A stretch of 64,000 nucleotides of DNA from Planctomycetota bacterium (GCA_021776805.1 JAJFFD010000066.1:36490-100489), one strand, 5' to 3'. Shown: positions 31,010 to 41,710, counted from the stretch's first letter. Numbers and translations: made by a program. Notes: generated by a model from the letters alone, not told the origin.

Positions 31010-31726
31010 ATGGTTGAGGTCAAGGTATATACCGGTGGTTCAGTGAAGGCGAAGAAGGTCGACGAGTCGGCCTTCGGCGATCGCATCCTCGCGCGAACTC
31101 TCAAAGACGCCGTGGTCATGTACGAGGCGAACGCCCGCGCAGGCACGGTCAAGACCAAGACTCGTGGTGAAGTCGCCGGCCCGAACAGCAAGCTCTGGAA
31201 GCAGAAGCACACTGGGCGCGCCCGAATGGGCACGACCAAGGGCAATATCTGGCGCGGCGGTGGCCTGGTCTTCGGACCCCGGCCGCGTAACTACACTTAC
31301 CAGATGCCCGTGAAGGCGCGGCGCAGTGCACTTCGGAACGCCATCTACAGCAAGTTCAAGGACAATGAGGTTGCCATCGCCGATGGCTGGCCTGAGGGCA
31401 AGCCCAGCACCAAGCAGGCCTTTGGCATCTTGAATGCCCTGGGAATGCCGCGCAGTGCACTGGTTGTCACCGAGAGCCAAGACAACAACCTGCACCTGTC
31501 TCTGCGCAACGTGCCCCACGTGAGTGTTCGGCCGGCCAGCGACCTGAACGCCCACGAGGTCCTCTTGTATCGCTATCTGGTCCTTACCCCGGGAGCCATG
31601 GAGCTCTTGCAGGGCAAGTTGGGGAAGTCAGATAAAAAGAATGCGGCGAGCAAGACGGCGGATAGCAAGAAGTCCGTTAGCAAGAAGGCGGCGGCTAACC
31701 CAGCTGTAGAGAGTGAGGAGAGCTGA
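31010..31726 (+). CDS. rplD: 50S ribosomal protein L4 with Lys/Ser/Ala-rich C-terminal tail
   Basis: NARAGTVKTKTRGEVAGPNSKLWKQKHTGRARMGTTKGNIWRGGGLVFGPRPRNYTYQMP; next to rplW. Confidence 0.95.
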   Translation: MVEVKVYTGGSVKAKKVDESAFGDRILARTLKDAVVMYEANARAGTVKTKTRGEVAGPNSKLWKQKHTGRARMGTTKGNIWRGGGLVFGPRPRNYTYQMPVKARRSALRNAIYSKFKDNEVAIADGWPEGKPSTKQAFGILNALGMPRSALVVTESQDNNLHLSLRNVPHVSVRPASDLNAHEVLLYRYLVLTPGAMELLQGKLGKSDKKNAASKTADSKKSVSKKAAANPAVESEES

Positions 31727-31729
31727 TTC

Positions 31730-32020
31730 ATGGCCAACCCCAACCTCTACTACGAACTCATCCAGAAGCCCCTGGTCACCGAGAAGTCGACGGTCCTCCG
31801 CGACATTCGGAACCAGTACACCTTCAAGGTGCTGAAGGACGCCAACAAGAGCGAGATTCGGAAGGCGGTAGAGACCCTCTTTGGCGTCAAGGTCGAGAAG
31901 GTCAATATCATCAACCTGCCCGGCAAGTATCGCCGCGTTATGGGTCGGCCCGGCAAGACTGCTGGCTGGAAGAAGGCGCTGGTCAAACTGAAGGAGGGGG
32001 ATGCAATCGACATTGTCTGA
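31730..32020 (+). CDS. rplW: 50S ribosomal protein L23
   Basis: LIQKPLVTEKSTVLRDIRNQYTFKVLKDANKSEIRKAVETLFGVKVEKVN. Confidence 0.96.
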   Translation: MANPNLYYELIQKPLVTEKSTVLRDIRNQYTFKVLKDANKSEIRKAVETLFGVKVEKVNIINLPGKYRRVMGRPGKTAGWKKALVKLKEGDAIDIV

Positions 32021-32070
32021 GCCGCGCGGCACCGGCCGCAGGCTGACTGGCAAGATCGAGCCCTAGCAAC

Positions 32071-32919
32071 ATGCCCATCAAGGTCTACAAGCCAACCTCT
32101 CCCGGCCGGCGCAACTCATCGGTGCTGGACTTTTCGCATCTGACGAAGAAGCGTCCAGAGAAGAGTCTGGTGCAGCGCATCAAGCGGACCGCAGGTCGAA
32201 ACCACCACGGTCACATCACCAGTCGGTTCCGTGGCGGTGGTGCGCGCAAACTATACCGGATCATCGATTTCAAGCGGCTCAAGGACGATGTGCCGGCACG
32301 AGTTGCCGCCCTCGAATACGATCCCAACCGAAACGCGGACATTGCCCTCCTGCACTACGCGGACGGGGAGAAGCGCTACATTCTGGCCCCGCGTGGTCTG
32401 GCGGTTGGCGCTACGGTCATGTCCGGTGAGCGCGTCGAGCCCGAGATCGGCAATGCCATGCCTTTGGCGAGCATGCCCCTCGGCATTCAGGTTCACAACG
32501 TAGAGCTTCAGCCTGGACGCGGCGGGCAATTCGCCCGTGCGGCCGGCATGGGTTGCCAGCTGCTCGCCAGAGATGGGGACTACGCAGTCTTGGTCATGCC
32601 CTCCGGTGAATCCCGCAAGGTGCATGTGCGCTGTCGGGCAACCATCGGCCAGGTCGGCAACCTGGACTACCAGAATGTCCGCTGGGGTAAGGCTGGTCGC
32701 AGCCGTCACAAGGGGCGTCGCCCGCATAACCGCGGCACCTCCATGAACCCGGTCGCGCACCCCATGGGTGGTGGCGAAGGCCGGACCGGCGGTGGTCGTC
32801 ACCCGGTATCTCCCTGGGGCAAGCCCGCCAAGGGCGGCAAGACTCGCCGTAGGAAGTCCGCCTCGAGCAAATTCATCCTGCGCCGGCGCAAGCGCGGCAA
32901 GCACACTGGAGGAAAGTAA
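32071..32919 (+). CDS. rplB: 50S ribosomal protein L2
   Basis: [49 protein letters not shown]. Confidence 0.98.
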   Translation: MPIKVYKPTSPGRRNSSVLDFSHLTKKRPEKSLVQRIKRTAGRNHHGHITSRFRGGGARKLYRIIDFKRLKDDVPARVAALEYDPNRNADIALLHYADGEKRYILAPRGLAVGATVMSGERVEPEIGNAMPLASMPLGIQVHNVELQPGRGGQFARAAGMGCQLLARDGDYAVLVMPSGESRKVHVRCRATIGQVGNLDYQNVRWGKAGRSRHKGRRPHNRGTSMNPVAHPMGGGEGRTGGGRHPVSPWGKPAKGGKTRRRKSASSKFILRRRKRGKHTGGK

Positions 32920-32925
32920 GAGGCC

Positions 32926-33189
32926 ATGACCAGAAGTATCAAGAAGGGCCCCTACATTGACGCCAAGCTACTCGGCAAGGTCGAGAAGCAGAATTCGGCG
33001 AACACCCGCAACCCGATGACTACCTGGGCGAGAGCCTGCACGGTAGCTCCCGAGTTCGTTGGCCACACTTTCATGGTGCACAACGGTCGCACCCATCTGA
33101 AGGTCTTCGTTACCGAGGACATGGTCGGGCACAAGCTCGGCGAATTCTCGCCTACCCGCACCTTCCGCGGTCACACCAAGAAGGGCTGA
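32926..33189 (+). CDS. rpsS: 30S ribosomal protein S19
   Basis: [52 protein letters not shown]. Confidence 0.98.
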   Translation: MTRSIKKGPYIDAKLLGKVEKQNSANTRNPMTTWARACTVAPEFVGHTFMVHNGRTHLKVFVTEDMVGHKLGEFSPTRTFRGHTKKG

Positions 33190-33194
33190 GAAGC

Positions 33195-33563
33195 ATGGCT
33201 GTTCAATTCAAAGCAAGTCATCGGTATGCGCGCATGGCGCCGCGTAAGGCTCAGCTGGTGATGGACAAGATTCGTGGGTTGACTGCCAGCCAGGCTCTCG
33301 ACCAACTGCATAACGACAATCATCGCGCTGCCCGCGACATCGAAAAGGTGCTGGCCTCGGCAGTCGCAAACGCATTGCAGAACCCTGAGGTGAAGGCCGG
33401 CCGCCTGGTCGTCGCTCAGGCTTATGTCAATGGCGGACCACTGTTGCTTGGTCGGATGCGTTTCCGTCCCGGGCCCATGGGAAGGGCCATGCCCTTCCGC
33501 CGCCGCACCTGCCACCTGCATGTGCAGGTCGCCGATCCCGATGCCCAGGGGGCAGGTAACTAG
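33195..33563 (+). CDS. rplV: 50S ribosomal protein L22
   Basis: ASHRYARMAPRKAQLVMDKIRGLTASQAL. Confidence 0.96.
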   Translation: MAVQFKASHRYARMAPRKAQLVMDKIRGLTASQALDQLHNDNHRAARDIEKVLASAVANALQNPEVKAGRLVVAQAYVNGGPLLLGRMRFRPGPMGRAMPFRRRTCHLHVQVADPDAQGAGN

Positions 33564-33576
33564 CAGGCTATTATCC

Positions 33577-34269
33577 ATGGCTCATAAGACACACCCGATA
33601 GGATTCAGGATCGCAATCACCGAGCAGTGGCGCTCGCGTTGGTATGCGAGCCGCAAGGACTTCTCCAAGTTCTTGATTCAGGACTTCAAGATTCGCAAGT
33701 ACATCCGCGAGCAGTGGGCCTTCGCAGCGATCCCCAAGGTGGAGATCGAGCGAGCGGGCGATCTGGTCACGGTCTTCGTTCACACGGCGCGGCCGGGCAT
33801 CCTCATCGGTAAGAAGGGTGCCAAGGTCGACAAGTTTCGCGAAGAGCTGGAGCGCATCACTGGCACTCCGGTGCGCATGAAGATCGTTGAGGTTCATCGC
33901 CCGGAATTGGAGTCCATGCTGGTTGCTGTTTCGGTTGCGGAGCAGCTCGCCAAGCGCATGAACTACCGTCGGGTGCTGAAGAAGGTTGGCGAGCTGACCA
34001 TGTCAGCCGGCGCCCTCGGTGTCAAAATCAAGGTGGCAGGCCGGCTCAATGGCGCGGAGATGGCGCGAGTTGGCGAAGTGCGTCGCGGGCGTATCCCCTG
34101 CACGACCTTGCGGGCGAAGCTCGACTACAGCGATTACACGGTGCGTACTACCTTCGGCACCATCGGCGTGAAGGTGTGGATCTTCAAGGGCGAGCATGGG
34201 CCGGGCCAACTGACCCGTGGACTGTTGCCGATGGGCACGCAAGCCACCACCGAGCGAGTGGGGGCATAA
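33577..34269 (+). CDS. rpsC: 30S ribosomal protein S3
   Basis: MAHKTHPIGFRIAITEQWRSRWYA; ARPGILIGKKGAKVDKFREEL (KH). Confidence 0.97.
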   Translation: MAHKTHPIGFRIAITEQWRSRWYASRKDFSKFLIQDFKIRKYIREQWAFAAIPKVEIERAGDLVTVFVHTARPGILIGKKGAKVDKFREELERITGTPVRMKIVEVHRPELESMLVAVSVAEQLAKRMNYRRVLKKVGELTMSAGALGVKIKVAGRLNGAEMARVGEVRRGRIPCTTLRAKLDYSDYTVRTTFGTIGVKVWIFKGEHGPGQLTRGLLPMGTQATTERVGA

Positions 34270-34281
34270 GGAGATCCGATC

Positions 34282-34692
34282 ATGTTGATGCCGAAGCGAG
34301 TGAAGTGGCGCAAGCAGCAGCGGGGACGAATCCGCGGCGTAGCCGCACGCGGGAACACGGTCGCCTTTGGTGACTTTGGACTGCAGGCTATCGAGCCAGG
34401 CTGGCTCCCTGCGCGGACTATCGAAGCGGGTCGTATTGCCTGCACTCGTGGCGCCCCCGAAGCGAAGATTTGGATTCGCATCTTCCCGCACAAGTCAGTC
34501 TCTTCCATGCCCGCCGAAACCCGTCAGGGCAAGGGCAAGGGTGACATTGACTTCTGGACAGCGGTCATCAAGCCGGGAACCGTTCTCTACGAGATCGGCG
34601 GAGTCACGGAGGAGATCGCCAAGCGCGCCTTCAACCGGGTTGCGCACAAGATGCCCGTGAAAGTCCGCATGATCAGTCGGAGGCATCTCTAA
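34282..34692 (+). CDS. rplP: 50S ribosomal protein L16
   Basis: [42 protein letters not shown]. Confidence 0.97.
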   Translation: MLMPKRVKWRKQQRGRIRGVAARGNTVAFGDFGLQAIEPGWLPARTIEAGRIACTRGAPEAKIWIRIFPHKSVSSMPAETRQGKGKGDIDFWTAVIKPGTVLYEIGGVTEEIAKRAFNRVAHKMPVKVRMISRRHL

Positions 34693-34940
34693 TGAAGATT
34701 GCCGAGATGCGAGGCAAGGATTCGCGCGAGCTCAAGCTCGACATGCAGGGCATGCGTAAGGAGCTCTTCGAGCTCAAGTTCCGTGGCGCCTCAGAAGAGA
34801 TTTCGAACAGTTCTCGGTTCAGGGATTTGCGTCGCAGCATTGCGCGCGTCAATACGATCCTTCGCGAACGGGATATGGCAGCCGAAGGCGTTGATGTCGA
34901 AGCGGGTGCCCCTGCAAGTGATAAGGACGGTCAGAAATGA
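34692..34940 (+). CDS. rpmC: 50S ribosomal protein L29
   Basis: [59 protein letters not shown]. Confidence 0.93.
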   Translation: MKIAEMRGKDSRELKLDMQGMRKELFELKFRGASEEISNSSRFRDLRRSIARVNTILRERDMAAEGVDVEAGAPASDKDGQK

Positions 34941-35263
34941 GCGAGACAGGAACCGAGAAGAGCGTTGCCGATCAGAAGGGTGCTCCCAAGACGAGCAAGA
35001 CCCGTGGACGGCGTAAGACACAGACCGGCATGGTGACCTCCGACAAGATGAACAAGAGCATCACTGTGATGGTCGAGCGTCGCGTCAAGCATCCGCTGTA
35101 TGAGAAATACATGCGCCGCAGCACCAAGCTGCACGCACATGACGAAAACAACGAGGCCAAGATTGGCGATCGCGTTGAGATTGCTGAAACCAGGCCCATG
35201 TCCAAGCTGAAGCGTTTCCGCCTACTGCGCGTAATCGCCAAGGCAACAGGCCCGACCGCCTAG
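34937..35263 (+). CDS. rpsQ: 30S ribosomal protein S17 (N-terminally extended)
   Basis: [66 protein letters not shown]. Confidence 0.95.
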   Translation: MSETGTEKSVADQKGAPKTSKTRGRRKTQTGMVTSDKMNKSITVMVERRVKHPLYEKYMRRSTKLHAHDENNEAKIGDRVEIAETRPMSKLKRFRLLRVIAKATGPTA

Positions 35264-35277
35264 CGAGTAACAGAGCA

Positions 35278-35646
35278 ATGATTCAGGAGCAGACGATTCT
35301 GGATGTGGCCGACAACACCGGGGCCAAGCAAGCCCAGTGCATCAAGGTGCTCGGCGGCTCCCGGCGGCGGTATGCCTCCCTGGGTGACGTCATCGTGGCT
35401 GCGGTCAAGAAGTCCCTGCCCAACGGTGAAGTCAAGTCTGGTGAAGTTGTCCGTGCAGTAGTTGTCCGCACCGCCAAGAGTGTGCGGCGCGATGACGGCA
35501 GCTATGTGCGCTTTGACAAGAACGCCCTTGTTCTCATCGACAAGGACAACAATCCCCGAGGCACTCGCATCTTCGGTGCAGTTGCTCGCGAGCTTCGCGA
35601 GCGCAACTTCATGAAGATAGTTTCCCTCGCTGAGGAGGTGATCTGA
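35278..35646 (+). CDS. rplN: 50S ribosomal protein L14
   Basis: [40 protein letters not shown]. Confidence 0.98.
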   Translation: MIQEQTILDVADNTGAKQAQCIKVLGGSRRRYASLGDVIVAAVKKSLPNGEVKSGEVVRAVVVRTAKSVRRDDGSYVRFDKNALVLIDKDNNPRGTRIFGAVARELRERNFMKIVSLAEEVI

Positions 35647-35966
35647 TGGCTGGTCTTCACGTGAAGAAGGGCGACAAGGTCGTCGTTATTGCCGGTGCCG
35701 ACAAGTCGAAGGAAGCGCGCGAAGTGCTTCGTGTCGACATCGAAGACGGCAGAGTCATCGTGGCCGGGGCGAACGTGCGTTGGAAGCATCTCAAGCGTTC
35801 CCAGCAGAACCCCCAAGGTGGTCGCGTGCAGAAGGAATTCCCTATCGATGCTAGCAAGGTCCTCCTCTTTAGCGAGAAGGCCGGCAAGGGTGTTCGCACT
35901 CGCAGCAAGGTCGTCGATGGCAAGAGGGTGCGTGTAGGCGTGCCCTGTGGAACTGAGTTTGATTGA
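35646..35966 (+). CDS. rplX: 50S ribosomal protein L24
   Basis: HVKKGDKVVVIAGADKSKEAREVLRVDIEDGRVIVAGANVRWKHLK (KOW). Confidence 0.95.
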   Translation: MAGLHVKKGDKVVVIAGADKSKEAREVLRVDIEDGRVIVAGANVRWKHLKRSQQNPQGGRVQKEFPIDASKVLLFSEKAGKGVRTRSKVVDGKRVRVGVPCGTEFD

Positions 35967-36010
35967 TTAGGCGGATCGTGTAACCGACAGATCTCCCAGG
36001 AGACGACAAA

Positions 36011-36580
36011 GTGGCCAGCGCAACGAAAGAAGAACCGAAGACTCTCCCGCGAATGCTCAAGAAGTATCGCGAAGAGGTGGCGCCTGCATTGCAGAGCCAG
36101 TTCGCGTTCAAGAATCCGCTCCAGATCCCCGGCCTCACCAAGGTGGTGGTCAACATGGGTGTGGGCAAGGCTGTCGAGAACAAGTCTCGCATCGAACACG
36201 CCCTGCGTGAACTGTCGACCATCACCGGTCAGCGGCCTTCCGTGCGTGTGGCTCGCAACTCCATCGCTGGATTCAAGCTCCGTGAAGGCAACCCGGTTGG
36301 TGTTGCAGTGACGCTGCGCGGTGCCCGCATGTGGGAATTCGTCGATCGCCTCATCAGTGTCGCCATCCCCCGTATTCGTGACTTTCGAGGCTTCCCAAAG
36401 AAGCTTGATGGCCAGGGCAACTACAGTCTTGGCCTCTCGGAGCAGAGCATTTTCCCCGAAGTCAACCTCGACAAGATCGAGTTCACCCAGGGAATGCACG
36501 TCACATTTGTAACCACTGCCCGGACTGACGAGGAAGGCTTCAGCCTCCTTGAGAAGATCGGGTTTCCATTCAAGAAGTAG
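36011..36580 (+). CDS. rplE: 50S ribosomal protein L5
   Basis: [63 protein letters not shown] start. Confidence 0.97.
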   Translation: MASATKEEPKTLPRMLKKYREEVAPALQSQFAFKNPLQIPGLTKVVVNMGVGKAVENKSRIEHALRELSTITGQRPSVRVARNSIAGFKLREGNPVGVAVTLRGARMWEFVDRLISVAIPRIRDFRGFPKKLDGQGNYSLGLSEQSIFPEVNLDKIEFTQGMHVTFVTTARTDEEGFSLLEKIGFPFKK

Positions 36581-36597
36581 CCCGAGACTCGATAGCC

Positions 36598-36783
36598 ATG
36601 GCCAAGAAGTGCTTGATCGCGAAGGCTGCTAGAAAGCCCAAGTATCCGACTCGGCAGTACAACCGCTGCCAGCTCTGCGGTCGTCCGCGTGCCTACTACC
36701 GCAAGTTCGGTATCTGCCGCTGCTGCTTCCGCTCTTTGGCGTTGCGCGGGGAAATCCCTGGCGTGCGCAAGGCTTCCTGGTGA
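36598..36783 (+). CDS. rpsN: 30S ribosomal protein S14, zinc-binding (C+) type
   Basis: [38 protein letters not shown]. Confidence 0.97.
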   Translation: MAKKCLIAKAARKPKYPTRQYNRCQLCGRPRAYYRKFGICRCCFRSLALRGEIPGVRKASW

Positions 36784-36787
36784 CGCC

Positions 36788-37183
36788 ATGATGACCGACC
36801 CGATTGCAGACATGTTGACTCGAATGCGCAATGCCTTGCGCATCAACGCCAGCTCCTTCACCCTGCCTGGATCCGCGCTCAAGGTGCGCGTTCTGGATGT
36901 ATTGAAGCGGGAAGGCTACATCGAGGCCTACGAGATCCACTCCGATGGACCTCGCAGCATCATCAACGTGACACTCAAGTACGGCCCGGATGGTGAGATG
37001 GTGGTCTCTGCTCTGCGGCGCTTCAGCAAGCCGGGTTGCCGGCGCTTCCGCGGGGTCCAAGAGATCCCAAGGGTGCGCGGCGGACTCGGAATTGCGGTGG
37101 TCTCCACCAATCAAGGGGTGCTTTCAGATCGGGAGTGCCGCGAAAAGAAGGTCGGCGGCGAGGTGCTCTGCATAGTTGAGTAG
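36788..37183 (+). CDS. rpsH: 30S ribosomal protein S8
   Basis: MMTDPIADMLTRMRNALRINAS; PRVRGGLGIAVVSTNQGVLSDRECREKKVGGEVLCIVE. Confidence 0.97.
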   Translation: MMTDPIADMLTRMRNALRINASSFTLPGSALKVRVLDVLKREGYIEAYEIHSDGPRSIINVTLKYGPDGEMVVSALRRFSKPGCRRFRGVQEIPRVRGGLGIAVVSTNQGVLSDRECREKKVGGEVLCIVE

Positions 37184-37245
37184 CGCCGGCTAGCCCGCGG
37201 ACCATTCGGAGAGAGCGATAGCTTCAAGGATTCAGGAATAGAGAC

Positions 37246-37794
37246 ATGTCACGCATTGGACAACAGCCCATTGAATTGCCTTCGGCAGTGAGCCTGACCG
37301 CCTCCGGTCGGGAGATCAAGGCAAAGGGCCCCAAGGGTGAGCTCAAGCTGACTCTGCGTCCGGAAATCGACGTCACCATCGAAGACAAGACGGTCAAGGT
37401 GACGAACAACCGTCCGAGCCGCGACAGCAATGCACGCGCCTTTCATGGCATGACCAGGGCTCTCCTGCAGAACATGATCACTGGCGTTGGCCAAGGCTTC
37501 GAGCGCAAGCTCGAGATCAATGGTGTTGGCTACACGGCCAAGCTCGAGGGTCAGAAGGTGGTTCTCAATCTGGGCTTCTCACACTCGGTCAGCATTGATG
37601 TGCCGACCACCGTAGATATCAAGGTACCCACCCAGACCAGCATCGTGATCACAGGCTGCGACAAGCAGCAGGTCGGCGAGATCGCCGCAAAGATCCGCAA
37701 GCTGCGTCCGCCCGAGCCCTACAAGGGCAAGGGCATCAAGTACGACTTCGAGACAATCAAGCGCAAGGCTGGTAAGGCCTTTGGCTCCGCATAA
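37246..37794 (+). CDS. rplF: 50S ribosomal protein L6
   Basis: [56 protein letters not shown]. Confidence 0.98.
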   Translation: MSRIGQQPIELPSAVSLTASGREIKAKGPKGELKLTLRPEIDVTIEDKTVKVTNNRPSRDSNARAFHGMTRALLQNMITGVGQGFERKLEINGVGYTAKLEGQKVVLNLGFSHSVSIDVPTTVDIKVPTQTSIVITGCDKQQVGEIAAKIRKLRPPEPYKGKGIKYDFETIKRKAGKAFGSA

Positions 37795-37808
37795 GGAATA
37801 GACCAGCG

Positions 37809-38180
37809 ATGGCCAAGGAAGCAAAGAAACGGATGCAGACGAGAAGGCGCAACGCCATGCGTACGCGCCGGCGGATTCGCGTTAGCAGCGATCGGCCGAG
37901 ACTCTCTGTCTATCGCAGCCTGAGCAACATCTACTGTCAGATCATCGATGACGAGAGCGGCAAGACGCTGGCCTCGGCTTCGAGCAAAGACAAGGACCTA
38001 CGTGACGGCCTCAAGGGTCTGAAGAAGACCGAGGTTGCCGGCAAGATCGGAGCGGCGATAGCCGCCAAGGCCAAGGATTCGGGATTGACCAAGGTCGTTC
38101 TGGATCGCGGCCCCTTCAAGTATCACGGTCGCATCAAGGCGCTCGCCGATGCTGCTCGCGAAGGGGGATTGGAGTTCTAA
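37809..38180 (+). CDS. rplR: 50S ribosomal protein L18
   Basis: [59 protein letters not shown]. Confidence 0.97.
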   Translation: MAKEAKKRMQTRRRNAMRTRRRIRVSSDRPRLSVYRSLSNIYCQIIDDESGKTLASASSKDKDLRDGLKGLKKTEVAGKIGAAIAAKAKDSGLTKVVLDRGPFKYHGRIKALADAAREGGLEF

Positions 38181-38183
38181 AAC

Positions 38184-38696
38184 ATGGTAAAGCCAGACTA
38201 TCCCTGCATTCCGATCGACGAAGCTCTGCAAACCGACGTGCGGGACGATGTGATCGCGATCAATCGTTCGGCAGCTGTGGTCAAGGGTGGCCGAAGGTTT
38301 TCCTTCAGCTCTCTGGCTGTGGTTGGCAATGGCAACGGTCTGGTCGGCATCGGCTACGGCAAGGCCAAGGAAGTGCCTAGCGCCGTCGAAAAGTCGGTGA
38401 AGGACGGTCGCAAGCGCCTCATGCGCGTCAAGCGTCAGGACAGCACCATCCCGCACATGGTCGAAGGGGTCTACTGCTCCTCGCGTGTGCGCTTGATTCC
38501 GGCGTCCCCCGGAACTGGGGTGATTGCTGGCAAGTCTGTTCGCAAGGTGGTTGAGCTTGCCGGCATCAGCGACATCCTCACCAAGGTTTATGGATCAACC
38601 AATGCTCTGAACGTGGTCAAGGCGACCATGGCCGCATTGGCTCAGTTGCGCGACCGGAAGGAAATCGAGAAGTTGCGGGGAGTGAGTGTCGAATGA
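38184..38696 (+). CDS. rpsE: 30S ribosomal protein S5
   Basis: VVKGGRRFSFSSLAVVGNGNGLVGIGYGKAKEVPSAVEKSVKDG. Confidence 0.97.
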   Translation: MVKPDYPCIPIDEALQTDVRDDVIAINRSAAVVKGGRRFSFSSLAVVGNGNGLVGIGYGKAKEVPSAVEKSVKDGRKRLMRVKRQDSTIPHMVEGVYCSSRVRLIPASPGTGVIAGKSVRKVVELAGISDILTKVYGSTNALNVVKATMAALAQLRDRKEIEKLRGVSVE

Positions 38697-39295
38697 ACCT
38701 CGAGGAAGCCAAAGCAATCGGCCTTAAGGGCAAGACCCGCAAGCGTATCGGACGCGGTCCCGGCTCCGGCAACGGCAAGACAGCCGGTCGCGGTCACAAG
38801 GGCGCCAAGTCGCGCTCCGGTTGGTCCATGCGCAACGGTTGGGAAGGCGGTCAAATGCCTCTGTTCCGCCGTCTGCCAAAGCGTGGGTTCAATAACAAGA
38901 ACTTCACCACCAACTACACCATCATCAATGTCGGCGATCTCGCCCAGTTTGAAGACGGTGCGGAGGTCAGTCTGAGCTCGGTTCTCGAGAAGGGGCTGGT
39001 CTCGAAGGAAAAGCACACCGACCTCTTCAAGGTGCTTGGTAATGGCGAGATCAAGGTGAAGCTAAAGCTTCGCGTCGACGCCATATCCAAGTCTGCCAAG
39101 GAGAAGATCGAAGCTGCCGGTGGCAGCGTCGAGGTTATTCCGCGCAAGGTCCATCGACCCAAGTTCGTCAAGAAGTCGGCCAACGAAACCAAGGATCCGG
39201 CAGCCCAGGCCTCTAGCCCGAAGGCCGTCAGCCCGAAGGCGGCGAGCTCAGACGACTCTGCCAAAGATTCTTCTCCGGAGGAGCAGAAGGACTAG
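38693..39295 (+). CDS. rplO: 50S ribosomal protein L15 with acidic/Ser-rich C-terminal tail
   Basis: KRIGRGPGSGNGKTAGRGHKGAKSRSG; overlaps rpsE stop; no rpmD between. Confidence 0.96.
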   Translation: MNLEEAKAIGLKGKTRKRIGRGPGSGNGKTAGRGHKGAKSRSGWSMRNGWEGGQMPLFRRLPKRGFNNKNFTTNYTIINVGDLAQFEDGAEVSLSSVLEKGLVSKEKHTDLFKVLGNGEIKVKLKLRVDAISKSAKEKIEAAGGSVEVIPRKVHRPKFVKKSANETKDPAAQASSPKAVSPKAASSDDSAKDSSPEEQKD

Positions 39296-39394
39296 CTAAC
39301 GCCCCTGCGCTCGTTGGGTCTGTGATCAATGAGTTTGATCGAGGACGGAATTCATCAGACAGGATTCGCCAGTATCTAGCTTCCAAGCACAAGG

Positions 39395-40744
39395 ATGACT
39401 CTCTCCGTAACCAATCTGTTCCGCATCAAGGAGATCAGGACCAAGATCATGATCACCTTGGGGCTCCTGTTCTGCTATCGGGTGGGGTTCTTCATTCCTC
39501 TGCCCGGAGTGAATCTGGATGAGTTCCTGGCCCCAGCGGTGGGCAACGCGGAAGGTTTCGGCAAGATCATCAACATCATGAACGTTCTGACGGGTGGCAA
39601 CCTGCAGAGCGCTTCTCTCTTCTCGCTTGGCGTGATGCCGTACATTTCGTCCAGCATCATCTTCTCCCTCCTGTCGAAGGTGGTTCCTTCGCTCGAGAAG
39701 ATCGCCAAAGAAGGCCCCTCCGGTCAGCGCAAGATCAATCGATACACTCGATTTGCGACGGTGCCGATCTGCCTCGTGCAGTCGATGATCGTGTTTTGGG
39801 GTACCCTAATGAGTGGCGACGCCCGCATGCTGCATGCCGGCATGGCCAACTACGCCCTGCTCTACATGATTCTCGTGGTGATCTGCCTGACGGCAGGAAC
39901 CCTGTTCATCATGTGGCTTGGTGAGCAGATCACCGAACACGGCGTCGGCAACGGCATCTCCATGATCATCATGGCGGGGATCGTGGCCAACCTACCACCG
40001 GCCTTCTATCCGCTCTTTGCGGCCAGTGAGGGTTCCGGTGTCGAAGCCTGGCAGACCCTGCTGCTCTTCCTGGGTGCATGGGCGATGGCGGTGGTGGCCG
40101 TGGTGCACATGACCAAGGCGCAGCGCAGAATCCCCATCCAGCAGGCGAAGCACACCCGTGGTCGTCGGGTTTACGGTGGCCAGCGGCACTTCCTGCCCCT
40201 GAAGGTCAATCACGCTGGCGTGATGCCCATCATCTTTGCCTCTGCATTGCTGATCATCCCACCGATCTTCGGAGAGATGTTGGGCTGGGGCTTCCTTGCC
40301 GACTTCGCCACAGCGCAGGGTTTTTGGTACATCACCCTGTATGCGGGCTTGATCTACTTCTTCTCCTTCTTCTGGACATCGATGATGTTCCAGCCGAGCG
40401 AGATGGCGGACAACTTGAAGGAGGGTGGTTCCTTTATTCCTGGTATCCGTCCGGGGAAGAACACCGCCGGTTACCTCGAGAGCACGATGGTGCGCATCAC
40501 CTTGGCTGGTGCCACTTTTCTGGCCATTGTCGCAGTCTTCCCAACCTTCATCACCGGTAGCTTCCAGGGTCTGGATCAGACTCTGCTCTACTTCATGAGC
40601 GGCACATCCATCCTGATTGTTGTGGGTGTGGCCTTGGACCTGGTCGAGAAGGTCAACGCTCTCCTGGTCATGCGCAACTACGAAGGCTTCATGCGTGATA
40701 GCACCGGTGGTGGTGCCTCCACTGGCTGGGGTAGGAAGCGATGA
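39395..40744 (+). CDS. secY: Preprotein translocase subunit SecY
   Basis: KEIRTKIMITLGLLFCYRVGFFIPLPGVN; multi-TM; EGPSGQRKINRYTR. Confidence 0.97.
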   Translation: MTLSVTNLFRIKEIRTKIMITLGLLFCYRVGFFIPLPGVNLDEFLAPAVGNAEGFGKIINIMNVLTGGNLQSASLFSLGVMPYISSSIIFSLLSKVVPSLEKIAKEGPSGQRKINRYTRFATVPICLVQSMIVFWGTLMSGDARMLHAGMANYALLYMILVVICLTAGTLFIMWLGEQITEHGVGNGISMIIMAGIVANLPPAFYPLFAASEGSGVEAWQTLLLFLGAWAMAVVAVVHMTKAQRRIPIQQAKHTRGRRVYGGQRHFLPLKVNHAGVMPIIFASALLIIPPIFGEMLGWGFLADFATAQGFWYITLYAGLIYFFSFFWTSMMFQPSEMADNLKEGGSFIPGIRPGKNTAGYLESTMVRITLAGATFLAIVAVFPTFITGSFQGLDQTLLYFMSGTSILIVVGVALDLVEKVNALLVMRNYEGFMRDSTGGGASTGWGRKR

Positions 40745-41418
40745 GCAGTGACGTCCTTACCCAGTTTCGTGCGGTCTTCCTCGGTGCCCCGGGTGCGGGC
40801 AAGGGAACCCAAGCGGCGCAGCTGGTCGGCGAAAAGAAGGTGCTGCACATTTCTACTGGCGACATGCTGAGGCAGCACATTGCCGACGGCAGCGCCCTTG
40901 GCAAGCAGGCAGCAGGCTTCATGGAAGCTGGACAGCTCGTTCCTGATGAGCTCATCATCTCCATGGTGGAGCAGCGCTTGGAGCAGCCCGATGCCCGCAG
41001 TTCTTGGGTTCTCGATGGTTTCCCTCGCACGGTGGCGCAGGCAGAAGCGCTCAGTTCCTGCTTGCAGGGCAAGCAGAGCGGGCTCAGCCATGTGGTCTAC
41101 TTCCCAGTCCCCCAAGACGTTTTGGTCAAGCGACTCTCCGGTCGTTGGACCTGTTCAGGCTGCGGTGCAATCTGGAACAGCCAGTCCAAGGCCCCTCGCG
41201 AAGCCGGGGTCTGTGACGACTGCAAAGGCAGCCTGCAGCAGCGCAAGGACGATCGTCCTGAAGCGGTGAGCGAAAGGCTGAAGGTCTACCTGGCGCAGAC
41301 GGAACCCCTTCTCGATCACTACCGAGCCCAGGGCCTTCTGGTCGAGGTCGACGCGGATCGTAAGCCAGAACTCGTTTACGAAGAGCTACTTATGGTTCTC
41401 AACCGGGAGCTCCGATGA
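40741..41418 (+). CDS. adk: Adenylate kinase with zinc-finger-type LID
   Basis: FLGAPGAGKGTQAAQL; DGFPRTVAQAEAL; CSGCGAIWN...CDDCKG. Confidence 0.96.
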   Translation: MSSDVLTQFRAVFLGAPGAGKGTQAAQLVGEKKVLHISTGDMLRQHIADGSALGKQAAGFMEAGQLVPDELIISMVEQRLEQPDARSSWVLDGFPRTVAQAEALSSCLQGKQSGLSHVVYFPVPQDVLVKRLSGRWTCSGCGAIWNSQSKAPREAGVCDDCKGSLQQRKDDRPEAVSERLKVYLAQTEPLLDHYRAQGLLVEVDADRKPELVYEELLMVLNRELR

Positions 41419-41708
41419 GCCTCTTCGAGGGCCAGACCGAATCCTGCATGGAGCCGCGCCCAGATCTACTGGTCGAGGAGGGCCTCGTCATCGAGGTGCT
41501 CGCAGACAAGGGATTCCGAGTGCAGCTGGCGGACGGGCGGGAGGCCAGGGTACAACTCGGGGGCATGCTCCTCTCGGAGGCGCCGCGCATCCGAAGCGGC
41601 GACCGGGTTCCTGTGCAGATCACCAACTCCGAGCGAGATCAGGGTTGCATCGTATTCCCGGACGGCATGTCCCCAGAAACACTCCCCAGTGAGCAGAAGA
41701 GGACCTAG
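41415..41708 (+). CDS. infA: Divergent translation initiation factor IF-1-like OB-fold protein
   Basis: [56 protein letters not shown]; position adk-infA-rpmJ. Confidence 0.75.
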   Translation: MSLFEGQTESCMEPRPDLLVEEGLVIEVLADKGFRVQLADGREARVQLGGMLLSEAPRIRSGDRVPVQITNSERDQGCIVFPDGMSPETLPSEQKRT

Positions 41709-41710
41709 GC

